A stretch of DNA of 64,000 nt from Claveliimonas bilis (GTDB lineage Bacteria > Bacillota > Clostridia > Lachnospirales > Lachnospiraceae). Of this stretch, positions 43,889 to 52,823 are shown one piece after another. The notes below the pieces were generated by a model, which had not been told where the DNA came from, ran no database searches, and saw only the letters and a program-made list of their open reading frames with translations. Position 1 is the first letter of the stretch. Every line of letters begins with the position of its first letter. A program made the position numbers and the translations under genes. The DNA lies in the NCBI RefSeq assembly GCF_020892095.1, contig NZ_AP024845.1, positions 2,790,001 to 2,854,000 of the forward strand, read 5' to 3'.

Positions 43889-43917
43889 AGGATGGTTAGA
43901 AAAAGGGCGGAGGATTT

Positions 43918-44670
43918 ATGGGTATACCGGTTAAGCTTCAGGTGTTTGAAGGTCCGCTTGACCTTCTCCTTCATCTGATTGATAAAAATAAAATAGATAT
44001 CTATGATATACCGATCGTGGAGATCACCAATCAGTATATGGAATACATTCGGGCTATGGAAAAGGAAGATTTGAATGTTATGAGTGAATTTCTCCTCATG
44101 GCAGCTACTCTCCTGGACATCAAATGCCGGATGCTGCTTCCGAAAGAGATAAATGAAGAGGGGCAGGAGGAAGATCCCCGGCAGGAACTGGTAGAGCAGC
44201 TTTTGCAGTATAAGATGTATAAATATATGGCTTACGAACTTCGCGACAGGCAGGTGGAGGGAGAAAGAGCAATCTATCGGGAACCAGATATACCGGAGGA
44301 GGTTCAGGAATATGTGGAGCCGGTAAACCTGGAAGAACTTCTCGGAGACCTGACCCTGGCAAAGCTGAACCGCATCTTCAGGGATGTTATGCGGCGGCAG
44401 GATGAAAAGATCGATCCGATCCGGAGCGGATTTGGAAAAATAGAAAAAGAAGAAGTATCGCTTCCGGAAAAACTGGATTATGTGGAGGAATACGCAGTAA
44501 ACCACTCTATATTCAGTTTCCGGCAGCTTTTGAAAAAGCAGGGATCGAAAGTGCAGCTTGTGGTGACATTTCTTGCTGTATTGGAACTGATGAAGACCGG
44601 AAAAATCAAAATAGAACAGAAACAGCCTTTTGATGATATCTGTATTACATCAATGGTGTATCGGCAATAA
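43918..44670 (+). CDS. scpA: Segregation and condensation protein A
   Basis: ScpA, the kleisin subunit of the SMC-ScpAB chromosome condensin, 250 aa. The N-terminal signature FEGPLDLLLHLIDKNKIDIYDIPI and the conserved EFLLMAATLLDIKCRMLLP are both present; the C-terminal winged helix (about 190-250) binds the SMC head. An GGAGG site precedes the ATG. It is followed by scpB after 27 bp, the standard pair. Confidence 0.95.
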   Translation: MGIPVKLQVFEGPLDLLLHLIDKNKIDIYDIPIVEITNQYMEYIRAMEKEDLNVMSEFLLMAATLLDIKCRMLLPKEINEEGQEEDPRQELVEQLLQYKMYKYMAYELRDRQVEGERAIYREPDIPEEVQEYVEPVNLEELLGDLTLAKLNRIFRDVMRRQDEKIDPIRSGFGKIEKEEVSLPEKLDYVEEYAVNHSIFSFRQLLKKQGSKVQLVVTFLAVLELMKTGKIKIEQKQPFDDICITSMVYRQ

Positions 44671-44697
44671 GCCGAATATAGAAAGGGAAGTATAAAA

Positions 44698-45267
44698 GTG
44701 GAGATCAGCAGACTGGAAGGTATAATAGAAGCCATTCTTTTTACAATGGGAGATTCAGTGGAGCTGTCCAGGATTGCGGCGGCCATTGAACACGATGAGG
44801 ATACGACACGAAAGATCATACATAATATGATGGATAAATATGAGGCGTCTGATCGGGGAATGCGGATCATAGAGCTGGAAAATTCCTTTCAGATGTGTAC
44901 AAAAACGGATATGTATGAATATTTGATCAAAGTGGCCAGACAGCCCAGAAAATATGTATTGACGGATGTACAGCTGGAGACTTTATCTATTATTGCATAT
45001 AAGCAGCCGGTGACAAAACTGGAGATCGAAAAGATAAGAGGAGTAAAGTCGGATCATGCAGTAAACCGTCTGGTTGAGTATAATCTTGTATGTGAAGTAG
45101 GCAGACTGGACGCTCCCGGACGTCCGCTTCTCTTTGGGACAACGGAGGAGTTCCTTAGAAGATTCAGCATCCATTCGCTGGATGAACTTCCAAGCCTCAA
45201 TTCAGAACAGGTAGAAACTTTTAAACATGAAGCAGAGGAAGAGGTACAGATGAAACTGGATATCTGA
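44698..45267 (+). CDS. scpB: Segregation and condensation protein B
   Basis: ScpB, partner of ScpA in the SMC complex, 189 aa. Two winged-helix domains are predicted; the family segments ILFTMGDSVELSRIA, TLSIIAYKQPVTKLEIEKIRG and GRPLLFGTTEEFLRRFSI are visible. The start is GTG at 44698 with an AAAGGGAAG site. Downstream is a cell-wall carboxypeptidase gene, as in many Lachnospiraceae. Confidence 0.94.
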   Translation: MEISRLEGIIEAILFTMGDSVELSRIAAAIEHDEDTTRKIIHNMMDKYEASDRGMRIIELENSFQMCTKTDMYEYLIKVARQPRKYVLTDVQLETLSIIAYKQPVTKLEIEKIRGVKSDHAVNRLVEYNLVCEVGRLDAPGRPLLFGTTEEFLRRFSIHSLDELPSLNSEQVETFKHEAEEEVQMKLDI

Positions 45268-45353
45268 TATAGAATTTCATAGCAGATTCGGAATATCAGC
45301 AGCTGCAGGCGCATAGACTGGAAAAGAATAAAAAGAATCTGGTGTGACTTAAG

Positions 45354-46559
45354 ATGGTGAGATCAAAATATAAAATGATATTGGCAACAGCAGTTCTTTT
45401 ACTGGAAGTTTTCTTTGCCCCGGCTCAGGCAAAAGCCAGCAAGACTCCCGAAGAACTGTCACAGCTTTACGCCCGGTCAGCGGTTTTGATGGACGCTGAC
45501 AGCGGGCGTGTTTTATTTGGAAAAGAAGAAAAGACTGTTCGCCCCATGGCAAGTACAACAAAAATTATGACCTGTATTCTTGTCTTGGAATCCGATATGG
45601 AGGAGATTTGCACAGCTTCTGATCATGCAGCGTCACAGCCGCAGGTCCGACTTGGAGTAAAAGAAGGGGAACAGTACTTTACAGAGGATCTTCTCTACTC
45701 CCTGATGCTGGAATCCCATAACGACAGCGCTGTGGTCTTGGCGGAAAATCAGGCCGGAACCGTGGAAGCTTTTGCAGATCAAATGAATAAAAAGGCAAAA
45801 GAAATCGGATGCAAAAATACACATTTTGTCACCCCAAACGGACTGGACGGGAAAGACGAAGAAGACATTCATGGGACAACAGCCGCTGATCTTGCGCGCA
45901 TCATGCGTTATTGTATTAAGATTTCGCCGGAAAGAGAACGGTTTCTCGAAATAACCAGAACAAAAAGTTATCAGTTTACAGATGTTTCAGGAAACCGCAG
46001 CTTCTCCTGTTTAAATCATAATGCCTTTTTTGATATGATGGAGGGGGCCCTTACCGGAAAGACAGGATTTACCGCGGCTGCAGGCTACTGTTATGTAGGG
46101 GCATTAAAGAGGGACAATAGAACCTTCATTGTTGCCCTGCTTGCATGCGGATGGCCCAACAATAAAAACTATAAGTGGTCTGATACAAAAAAACTGATGC
46201 AGTACGGAATTGATAATTATCAGTATGAAAAAATAGAGAGGGCAGATACGCTGCCGGACCTTCCGGTCAGAAACGGAGTGCCGGACAGAGGAGTTGGGAG
46301 AGATTCCAGGGTCAGCTTATCCGTAAAGGGAAATAGTCGTCTGTTTTTGATGGCTGAAGACGAAAAAGTGGAGACAGTTGTGACTCTTCCGGACTATATA
46401 GAAGCCCCGGTTGAAAAGGGAGAGACAGTTGGAAAGATACGCTATATTGTGGATGATTTTGTGGTATCCGGTGATGAAATATATGCGGCAGAGCCGATTT
46501 TGAAACGGGATTTTTTCTGGTGTTTTACAAAGATAACAGAATTGTTTTTCGTGATATAA
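45354..46559 (+). CDS. dacB: D-alanyl-D-alanine carboxypeptidase 2
   Basis: A 401-aa penicillin-binding protein 5-like carboxypeptidase. It has a signal peptide (cleavage likely after AQA, about residue 26) and the motifs Ser67-Thr-Thr-Lys70, Ser121-His-Asn123 and Lys236-Thr-Gly238. The SHN form of the second motif and KTGFTAAAGYC place it nearer the DacB/sporulation group than the copy at 39354. A C-terminal beta domain and a hydrophobic end (FFWCFTKITELFFVI) suggest membrane attachment. The ribosome binding site is weak. Confidence 0.86.
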   Translation: MVRSKYKMILATAVLLLEVFFAPAQAKASKTPEELSQLYARSAVLMDADSGRVLFGKEEKTVRPMASTTKIMTCILVLESDMEEICTASDHAASQPQVRLGVKEGEQYFTEDLLYSLMLESHNDSAVVLAENQAGTVEAFADQMNKKAKEIGCKNTHFVTPNGLDGKDEEDIHGTTAADLARIMRYCIKISPERERFLEITRTKSYQFTDVSGNRSFSCLNHNAFFDMMEGALTGKTGFTAAAGYCYVGALKRDNRTFIVALLACGWPNNKNYKWSDTKKLMQYGIDNYQYEKIERADTLPDLPVRNGVPDRGVGRDSRVSLSVKGNSRLFLMAEDEKVETVVTLPDYIEAPVEKGETVGKIRYIVDDFVVSGDEIYAAEPILKRDFFWCFTKITELFFVI

Positions 46560-46710
46560 AAATGAAAATATATTAAAATAAATCAATTAAAATGATTAAA
46601 TTTGTCACTTCTATTTTTTGAATATGTATGTTAGGATAAACAAGTATTAAAAAAAGACAAGAAAGTTGATTAATATTTAACTTTTGGAAGATAGTAAGGG
46701 AGATGGCAAG

Positions 46711-48699
46711 ATGAAAAATTGTGAAAAGTATGAACGGCAGTATTTTATGCCGCCGGAAGTAACATATGACTGGGTAAAGAAGGAATACATTGATCAGCCG
46801 CCCATCTGGTGCAGCGTGGATCTTAGAGACGGAAACCAGGCGCTGATCGAACCTATGAGCTTAGAAGAAAAACTGGAATTTTTTGAGTTGCTTATAAAAG
46901 TTGGTTTTAAGGAAATTGAAGTGGGATTTCCGGCTGCTTCTGAGACAGAATACCGCTTTATGAGAGCATTGATCGAGCGGAAGATGATTCCTGATGACGT
47001 GACAGTCCAGGTACTGACACAGGCAAGAGAACATATCATCAAAAAGACATTTGAAGCCGTTAAAGGAGCTCCTCACGCTGTGATCCATCTTTACAACTCC
47101 ACATCTGTTGCGCAGAGGGAACAGGTATTTAAAAAAGATAAGGAACAGGTGAAAAAAATTGCCGTTGACGGGGCGAAGCTGTTAAAAAAACTGGCAGATG
47201 AAACAGAAGGTAATTTTACGTTCGAGTACAGTCCGGAGAGTTTTTCCGGAACAGAGGTTGACTATGCTGTAGAGGTATGTAACGCAGTACTGGATGTCTG
47301 GAATCCCCAGGCGGACAATAAAGCCATTATTAACATTCCGACTACAGTGGAAAATGCCATGCCTCATGTGTTCGCATCTCAATTAGAATATGTACATAAG
47401 CATCTCGCTTACCGGGAAAATGTTGTTCTGTCTCTTCATCCTCACAATGACAGAGGATGTGGGGTTGCAACTGCGGAGCTTGGCATTTTGGCAGGGGCAG
47501 ACCGGATTGAAGGAACACTGTTCGGGAATGGAGAGAGAACCGGAAATGTAGATGTCATTACATTGGGAATGAACATGTTTTCTCACGGTGTTGATCCCAA
47601 GCTTGATTTTTCCAACATGGAAGAAATCAAAGAGACTTATGAACGGCTGACAAGAATGACGGTCGATGTGCGGCAGCCTTATGCAGGAGAACTTGTATTT
47701 ACTGCATTTTCAGGATCACATCAGGATGCGATTGCAAAAGGAATGGCATGGAGAGATGAGAAGAAATGCAATACATGGACAGTACCTTATCTTCCGATCG
47801 ATCCGCAGGATGTGGGAAGAAAATATGACTCTGATGTGATCCGTATCAACAGCCAGTCCGGAAAGGGCGGCGTAAACTATATCCTGAAACAGAGCTATGG
47901 CATTAACCTTCCGGAAAAAATGAGGGAGGAAGTAGGATATCTGGTAAAAGGGGTATCTGACAAAGCTCATAAAGAGCTGACTCCGGAATGGATTTATCAG
48001 ATCTTTACCGATAATTATGTGAATGCTAAAACAGTATTTTCTATTGATGAATGTCATTTCCACCAGGCAGACGGTATTATCGCTGACGCCACCATCCATC
48101 ATGGAAAGGATGAAAGAGTGGTAACTGCATCGGGGAACGGACGGCTGGATGCAGTGAGCAATGCCATTAAACAGTATTTCAATATCAGCTATGAGCTGAC
48201 GTTTTATGAGGAACATTCTCTGACAAGAGGATCTTCTTCTAAAGCAGTGGCTTACGTGGGGATCATTGCTCATGGAAAGACATGCTGGGGAGTGGGAATC
48301 GATGCTGATATCATCCGCGCTTCCATAGAAGCTCTGATCGTGGCTGTCAACAAAATTGAAGAGATCGGAAATGCTGATCCGTGTAAAGATGCAAGAATGA
48401 TTGAGATCATGAATTATCTGCAGGCAAATTATATAGACGTTACTTTGGATGATCTGGCAGAAAAGTTTTACCTTTCCAAGCCATATCTTTCCAAATATAT
48501 TAAAGAAAAATCCGGAATGACTTTTGGAGAACTTGTGAAAAAGATTCGGATGAAAAAAGCCAGAGCAATGCTGAAAAGCAGCAGTATGACAGTAGAAAAT
48601 ATTGCTTTGTCCGTGGGTTATCAAAACGTGGAGCATTTTAACAGACTGTTTAAAAAAGCATACGATATGACTCCGGTACAATTCAGAAATCAGAAGTAG
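46711..48699 (+). CDS. leuA: 2-isopropylmalate synthase fused to an AraC-type DNA-binding domain
   Basis: 662 aa from the ATG at 46711 (AAGGGAG site). Residues about 1-555 are a complete LeuA of the long, class II-type (first step of leucine synthesis from 2-ketoisovalerate and acetyl-CoA): [24 protein letters not shown] (metal site), [10 protein letters not shown], plus the LeuA C-terminal regulatory dimer domain (about 420-545). Residues about 560-662 are an AraC/XylS double helix-turn-helix, with [21 protein letters not shown] and [20 protein letters not shown]. No stop or frame break separates the parts. It may be an enzyme that also senses leucine and binds DNA. No other leucine genes lie beside it. 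Confidence 0.88.
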   Translation: MKNCEKYERQYFMPPEVTYDWVKKEYIDQPPIWCSVDLRDGNQALIEPMSLEEKLEFFELLIKVGFKEIEVGFPAASETEYRFMRALIERKMIPDDVTVQVLTQAREHIIKKTFEAVKGAPHAVIHLYNSTSVAQREQVFKKDKEQVKKIAVDGAKLLKKLADETEGNFTFEYSPESFSGTEVDYAVEVCNAVLDVWNPQADNKAIINIPTTVENAMPHVFASQLEYVHKHLAYRENVVLSLHPHNDRGCGVATAELGILAGADRIEGTLFGNGERTGNVDVITLGMNMFSHGVDPKLDFSNMEEIKETYERLTRMTVDVRQPYAGELVFTAFSGSHQDAIAKGMAWRDEKKCNTWTVPYLPIDPQDVGRKYDSDVIRINSQSGKGGVNYILKQSYGINLPEKMREEVGYLVKGVSDKAHKELTPEWIYQIFTDNYVNAKTVFSIDECHFHQADGIIADATIHHGKDERVVTASGNGRLDAVSNAIKQYFNISYELTFYEEHSLTRGSSSKAVAYVGIIAHGKTCWGVGIDADIIRASIEALIVAVNKIEEIGNADPCKDARMIEIMNYLQANYIDVTLDDLAEKFYLSKPYLSKYIKEKSGMTFGELVKKIRMKKARAMLKSSSMTVENIALSVGYQNVEHFNRLFKKAYDMTPVQFRNQK

Positions 48700-48709
48700 A
48701 TCAAAAGGA

Positions 48710-48753
48710 AAGAAGATGCTGAAAAGAGAAGGATTTTTGGCGTCTTCTTTTTT
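48710..48753 (+). terminator. leuA terminator
   Basis: Stem AAGAAGATGC/GCGTCTTCTT (48710-48719 with 48740-48749; one G-T pair), followed by TTTTTT. Confidence 0.85.
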
Positions 48754-48784
48754 GCTAATTTTTTAACGATTTTTTCAAAAACAG

Positions 48785-48813
48785 TTGAATAATGCAGAAA
48801 AAGAATATATAAT
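48785..48813 (+). promoter_or_regulatory. Promoter of the sodium decarboxylase cluster
   Basis: TTGAAT (48785-48790), 17 bp, TATAAT (48808-48813); a second overlapping TATAAT is 5 bp further on. Confidence 0.65.
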
Positions 48814-48831
48814 ATAATCGGCAGAAAATTT

Positions 48832-48895
48832 GGTTTAACTTTTTGCAATTGTCTGGCGTTAGCGGCTCTGACGCAACTATATGCAATAGAAAACC
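48832..48895 (+). ncRNA. Structured 5' leader of decarboxylase cluster (unassigned)
   Basis: Three nested helices lie within the leader: GGTTT/AAACC (48832-48836 with 48891-48895), TTGCA/TGCAA (48843-48847 with 48882-48886) and GCGTTAG/CTGACGC (48856-48862 with 48868-48874, loop CGGCT). They start about 12 nt after the expected transcript start and end 35 nt before the first gene. I do not recognise a known riboswitch class; it could be regulatory or only stabilise the message. Confidence 0.45.
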
Positions 48896-48930
48896 TGATT
48901 TAAATATGTAAGAAAATGGAGGGCTAGGTT

Positions 48931-50370
48931 ATGAGCAACATGGCAACAGAAAATGCAGCAAGTCAGAGAATTGCCTCCCTACTTGATGCAGGCAGCTTTG
49001 TTGAGATCGGCGGCGGCGTGACTGCCAGAGCGACTGATTTCAACATGCAGAAAACAGAAACGCCGGGAGATGGCGTCATTACCGGTTACGGAGTGATCGA
49101 TGGCAATCTGGTATATGTATACAGCCAGGATGCGTCTGTGTTGGGCGGATCGATCGGAGAAATGCATGCGAAAAAGATTGTAGCGCTTTATGACATGGCA
49201 ATGAAAATGGGAGCGCCGGTGATCGGACTGGTTGACTGTGCCGGAATCCGGCTTCAGGAGGCGACAGATGCGTTGGACGGATTTGGAAAGCTTTATCTGA
49301 AACAGTCTATGGCGTCGGGTGTGATCCCGCAGATTACTGCGATTTTCGGAAACTGCGGCGGTGGACTGGCTGTTATTCCGGCATTGACAGATTTCACATT
49401 TATGGAAACAGAGCATGCAAAATTATTTGTCAATTCCCCTAATGCGATCCCGGGAAATACTGTCCAGAAATGCAACACGGCTTCTGCCAAGTTTCAGAGC
49501 AGTGAGGCCGGTCTTGTTGACGAAACAGGAACAGAAGAGGAAATTCTGGCGAAGATCCGGGCTCTGATCTGTATGCTGCCGTGCAACAATGAAGAAGATG
49601 TATCTTATGAGGAATGCACCGATGACCTGAACCGTCTGTGTGAGGGTATCGAAAATGCTGCAGAAGATACGGCTGTCGCTCTGTCCTCTATTTCTGACAA
49701 TGGTGTTTTCTTTGAAGTGAAAAAGGATTACGCAAAAGACATGGTTACAGGATTTATCCGCCTGAATGGAATGACAGTAGGTGCAGTGGCAAACCGTTCT
49801 AAGGTCTACAATGAGGATGCGGAAGTGACTGCTGAATTTGACGGATCGCTGACAGCAGCGGGAGCAGGAAAAGCGGCGGATTTTGTAAGATTCTGCGATG
49901 CATTTAATATTCCTGTGCTTACTCTTACAAATGTAACGGGATTTGATGCGTCAACATGCGGAGAAAAAGCGCTGGCTGCACAGACAGCAAAACTTATCTA
50001 TACTTTTACTGATGCGACGGTGCCGAAAGTGAACGTGATCATTGGAAAGGCTTATGGAAGCGCATATGTGGCGATGAACAGCAAATCCATTGGAGCAGAT
50101 ATGGTTTACGCATGGCCGAATGCGGAAATCGGCATGATGGATGCAGATCTGGCTGCAAAGATTATGTATGCAGATTCTGATATGCAGACTCAAAGAGAGA
50201 AAGCGGCAGAATACCGTGCTCTTCAGTCAAGTCCGGCTTCAGCGGCGGGACACGGCTATGTGGATGCAGTGATCAGTCCGGCAGATACAAGAAAATATAT
50301 TATTGGAGCATTTGAGATGCTTTTTACAAAAAGAGAGGATCGTCCGGCAAAGAAACATGGAACAGTTTAG
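48931..50370 (+). CDS. mmdA: Biotin-dependent carboxyltransferase, MmdA type
   Basis: A 479-aa acyl-CoA carboxyltransferase with two crotonase-like halves. Seen: DGVITGYGVIDGNLVYVYSQD, the oxyanion region GNCGGGLAVIPALTDF in the first half, and LTNVTGFDAS with GKAYGSAYVAMNSKSIGAD in the second. These match the alpha subunit of methylmalonyl-CoA (or glutaconyl/propionyl-CoA) decarboxylase. It starts a five-gene cluster encoding a gamma-like membrane protein, a biotin carrier, the sodium-pumping beta subunit and a 5S-type carboxyltransferase. The acyl-CoA substrate is not certain from sequence. Confidence 0.85.
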   Translation: MSNMATENAASQRIASLLDAGSFVEIGGGVTARATDFNMQKTETPGDGVITGYGVIDGNLVYVYSQDASVLGGSIGEMHAKKIVALYDMAMKMGAPVIGLVDCAGIRLQEATDALDGFGKLYLKQSMASGVIPQITAIFGNCGGGLAVIPALTDFTFMETEHAKLFVNSPNAIPGNTVQKCNTASAKFQSSEAGLVDETGTEEEILAKIRALICMLPCNNEEDVSYEECTDDLNRLCEGIENAAEDTAVALSSISDNGVFFEVKKDYAKDMVTGFIRLNGMTVGAVANRSKVYNEDAEVTAEFDGSLTAAGAGKAADFVRFCDAFNIPVLTLTNVTGFDASTCGEKALAAQTAKLIYTFTDATVPKVNVIIGKAYGSAYVAMNSKSIGADMVYAWPNAEIGMMDADLAAKIMYADSDMQTQREKAAEYRALQSSPASAAGHGYVDAVISPADTRKYIIGAFEMLFTKREDRPAKKHGTV

Positions 50371-50384
50371 TGAGGTGAAACAAA

Positions 50385-51185
50385 TTGAAGAAGAAAATTA
50401 GCTTATTAATGTGTATGCTTGCTGCTGTATTTACCCTGGCCGGATGTAGCAATAATGAAACAGGTGTAGAATATGATCAGGCGGCGATGGAGGAAGCTAC
50501 CGAGTTTCTGATCGCCTACTGTTCCAGTGTAGATGACGCCACGATTGAGCAGTGGAAGAGTCTGACAGACGAGCAGCTGAACTATCAGCTTATGCAGTCA
50601 GGATATCCTTTTACAGCGGAAAGTTTTCTTAGCTCAATGGATGCATGGCAGGCAGGAGTTGAGGAGTGCGGAGCTTACATCGGGCACGGCGACCTGACTT
50701 ATGAGGCAGGCAATTCAGAACTTTCAATTACAACGACAGCAGAGTTTGAAGACCGGCAGGCGGATCTTGAGATCATTTACGAGACAGACCTTCGGGGAAA
50801 TCTTCAGCTGGACAGTCTGACGGTGAGCGGAAAATATTCCATGGGAGAAATCCTTCAGAAAGCAGGACTGAATACTCTTCTTGGAATGGGAACTGTATTC
50901 GTTGTACTGATTATTATTTCTGTTATTATTTCTCTGTTGAAATATATTCCGAAACTTCAGGCGGCTTTCACAAAGAAAGCAGAGCCGCAGCAGGTGGCAC
51001 CGGCATCAGTCTCTGAAACGCCGGCGGCTGAAGTGGCGGAGGAAGTTGTTGTAGAAGAAACACAGGAAGATGACACAGAACTTGTAGCAGTCATCGCAGC
51101 AGCGATCGCGGCATCAGAAGGTACAAGTACCGACGGCTTTGTTGTTCGGAGCATTCGTCGCCGCAGGTCAAATAAATGGAATTAA
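50385..51185 (+). CDS. OadG-like gamma subunit with an N-terminal lipoprotein domain
   Basis: 266 aa, much longer than the usual 80-130 aa OadG. It has a lipoprotein signal (LAGC, Cys21), an outer domain (about 25-155), one membrane helix (about 167-187: GMGTVFVVLIIISVIISLL) and an inner Pro/Ala/Glu-rich linker. The end DTELVAVIAAAIAASEG...FVVRSIRRR matches the OadG/MmdD tail of sodium decarboxylases. The start is TTG at 50385 with a GAGGTG site. The outer domain is not recognised. It probably joins the carboxyltransferase and biotin carrier to the membrane pump. Confidence 0.78.
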   Translation: MKKKISLLMCMLAAVFTLAGCSNNETGVEYDQAAMEEATEFLIAYCSSVDDATIEQWKSLTDEQLNYQLMQSGYPFTAESFLSSMDAWQAGVEECGAYIGHGDLTYEAGNSELSITTTAEFEDRQADLEIIYETDLRGNLQLDSLTVSGKYSMGEILQKAGLNTLLGMGTVFVVLIIISVIISLLKYIPKLQAAFTKKAEPQQVAPASVSETPAAEVAEEVVVEETQEDDTELVAVIAAAIAASEGTSTDGFVVRSIRRRRSNKWN

Positions 51186-51212
51186 GGATAACCGGATCAG
51201 GAGGATATAAAA

Positions 51213-51593
51213 ATGAAAAATTATACAATTACTGTGAATGGAAACGTATATGATGTAACTGTAGAAGAAAACGCAGGCGGAGCAGCACCGGCACCAGCCG
51301 CAGCGCCGGCTCCGAAAGCACCGGCGGGTCCGAAGGCGGCGCCGGCACCGAAACCGGCTGCAAAACCAGCAGGAGCGGGAGCAATCCAGGTAAAAGCAGG
51401 CGCGGCAGGAAAAGTATTTAAAATCGAGGCAAATGTCGGACAGAATGTAAAAAGAGGTGACGCTGTTGTCATTATTGAAGCCATGAAAATGGAAATTCCG
51501 GTTGTGGCACCAGAAGACGGAACAGTTGCAAGCATTGATGTGGCTGTCGGTGATGCGATTGAGGCTGGAGCAGTGCTGGCTACCTTAAACTAG
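51213..51593 (+). CDS. Biotin carboxyl carrier protein of the decarboxylase
   Basis: A 126-aa biotin carrier: short N-terminal strand, a Pro/Ala-rich swinging linker (about 21-56), and the biotinyl domain with Glu-Ala-Met-Lys92-Met, where Lys92 takes the biotin. It carries CO2 from the carboxyltransferase to the beta subunit. It corresponds to MmdC or the detached C-terminal part of OadA. A GGAGG site precedes the ATG. Confidence 0.93.
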   Translation: MKNYTITVNGNVYDVTVEENAGGAAPAPAAAPAPKAPAGPKAAPAPKPAAKPAGAGAIQVKAGAAGKVFKIEANVGQNVKRGDAVVIIEAMKMEIPVVAPEDGTVASIDVAVGDAIEAGAVLATLN

Positions 51594-51648
51594 GCAGTAT
51601 ATGTGAGCACTGCAGAGGTACTTTTGAAACACGACTGGAGGTTAAAAA

Positions 51649-52800
51649 ATGGATTATATTATAACAACATTGGGAAACCTCGTGCAGCAGACAGCTTTCC
51701 TCAATCTGACATGGGGAAATCTTATCATGATTGCTGTTGCATGTTTTTTCCTGTTTCTTGCAATCAGACATGGATTTGAACCTCTGCTGTTAGTGCCGAT
51801 CGCTTTTGGTATGCTGCTTGTTAATATCTATCCCGATATTATGCTGCATGCAGATGAGGCTGCTAACGGTACAGGTGGACTTCTCTATTATTTCTATGTG
51901 TTGGATGAGTGGTCTATCCTTCCGTCACTGATTTTCCTGGGTGTCGGAGCGATGACAGACTTTGGACCATTGATCGCAAATCCGAAGAGTTTTCTTCTCG
52001 GGGCAGCGGCGCAGTTTGGTATTTTTGCAGCATATCTGGGAGCGATGGCTATGGGCTTTTCAGACAAAGCTGCAGCGGCTATTGCAATTATCGGAGGGGC
52101 AGACGGACCGACTTCTATCTTCCTTGCAGGTAAATTGCAGCAAACAGCTATTTTGGGACCGATTGCCGTAGCGGCTTACTCCTATATGGCGCTTGTTCCT
52201 ATTATTCAACCGCCTGTTATGAAGCTTTTGACAACGGAAAAAGAGCGGAAGATTAAGATGGAGCAGCTTCGTCCTGTTTCCAAGCTGGAGAGAATCCTGT
52301 TCCCGATCATCGTAACGATCGTTGTTTGTATGATTCTTCCTACAACGGCACCACTGGTTGGTATGCTTATGCTTGGCAACCTGTTCCGCGAATCCGGTGT
52401 GGTAAGACAGCTTACGGAGACTGCATCCAATGCACTGATGTATATCGTAGTTATTCTGCTTGGCACATCGGTAGGAGCGACTACAAGTGCAGGGGCATTT
52501 TTGAATCTGGATACCCTTAAGATCGTAGCCCTTGGACTGATCGCCTTTATTTTCGGTACAGCAGCCGGTGTCCTTCTTGGAAAGCTGATGTGTGTACTGA
52601 CAAAGGGCAAGGTTAATCCGCTGATCGGTTCTGCGGGAGTATCGGCAGTTCCTATGGCGGCCAGAGTTTCACAGAAGGTCGGATCAGAGGCTGACCCTAC
52701 AAACTTCCTTCTGATGCACGCTATGGGACCAAACGTTGCAGGTGTAATCGGTACGGCAGTTGTTGCCGGAACATTCATGGCTATTTTCGGTGTAATGTAA
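51649..52800 (+). CDS. Sodium-translocating decarboxylase, beta subunit
   Basis: A 383-aa integral membrane protein with about nine to eleven helices, which decarboxylates carboxybiotin and pumps Na+ outward. The family marks are the first re-entrant region [20 protein letters not shown] (with the Asp that binds Na+), [22 protein letters not shown] and the end [21 protein letters not shown]. It is the OadB/MmdB/GcdB family; sequence does not tell which substrate. A GGAGG site precedes the ATG. It is the energy-conserving core of this cluster. Confidence 0.93.
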   Translation: MDYIITTLGNLVQQTAFLNLTWGNLIMIAVACFFLFLAIRHGFEPLLLVPIAFGMLLVNIYPDIMLHADEAANGTGGLLYYFYVLDEWSILPSLIFLGVGAMTDFGPLIANPKSFLLGAAAQFGIFAAYLGAMAMGFSDKAAAAIAIIGGADGPTSIFLAGKLQQTAILGPIAVAAYSYMALVPIIQPPVMKLLTTEKERKIKMEQLRPVSKLERILFPIIVTIVVCMILPTTAPLVGMLMLGNLFRESGVVRQLTETASNALMYIVVILLGTSVGATTSAGAFLNLDTLKIVALGLIAFIFGTAAGVLLGKLMCVLTKGKVNPLIGSAGVSAVPMAARVSQKVGSEADPTNFLLMHAMGPNVAGVIGTAVVAGTFMAIFGVM

Positions 52801-52823
52801 TAAGATAAATGGAGGAAGAAATA

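Noticed and set aside
43288-44505. 405-aa leftward frame opposite tetR and scpA
   Set aside because: Antisense of two confirmed genes and their promoter; Phe/Ile-rich with no recognisable domain.
47716-48681. 321-aa leftward frame opposite leuA
   Set aside because: It is the antisense shadow of a well-supported gene; composition is rich in Ser, His, Phe and Cys with no domain pattern.
51213-51370. Pro/Ala repeats in the biotin carrier gene as a repeat element
   Set aside because: They encode the flexible linker normal for biotin carrier proteins.
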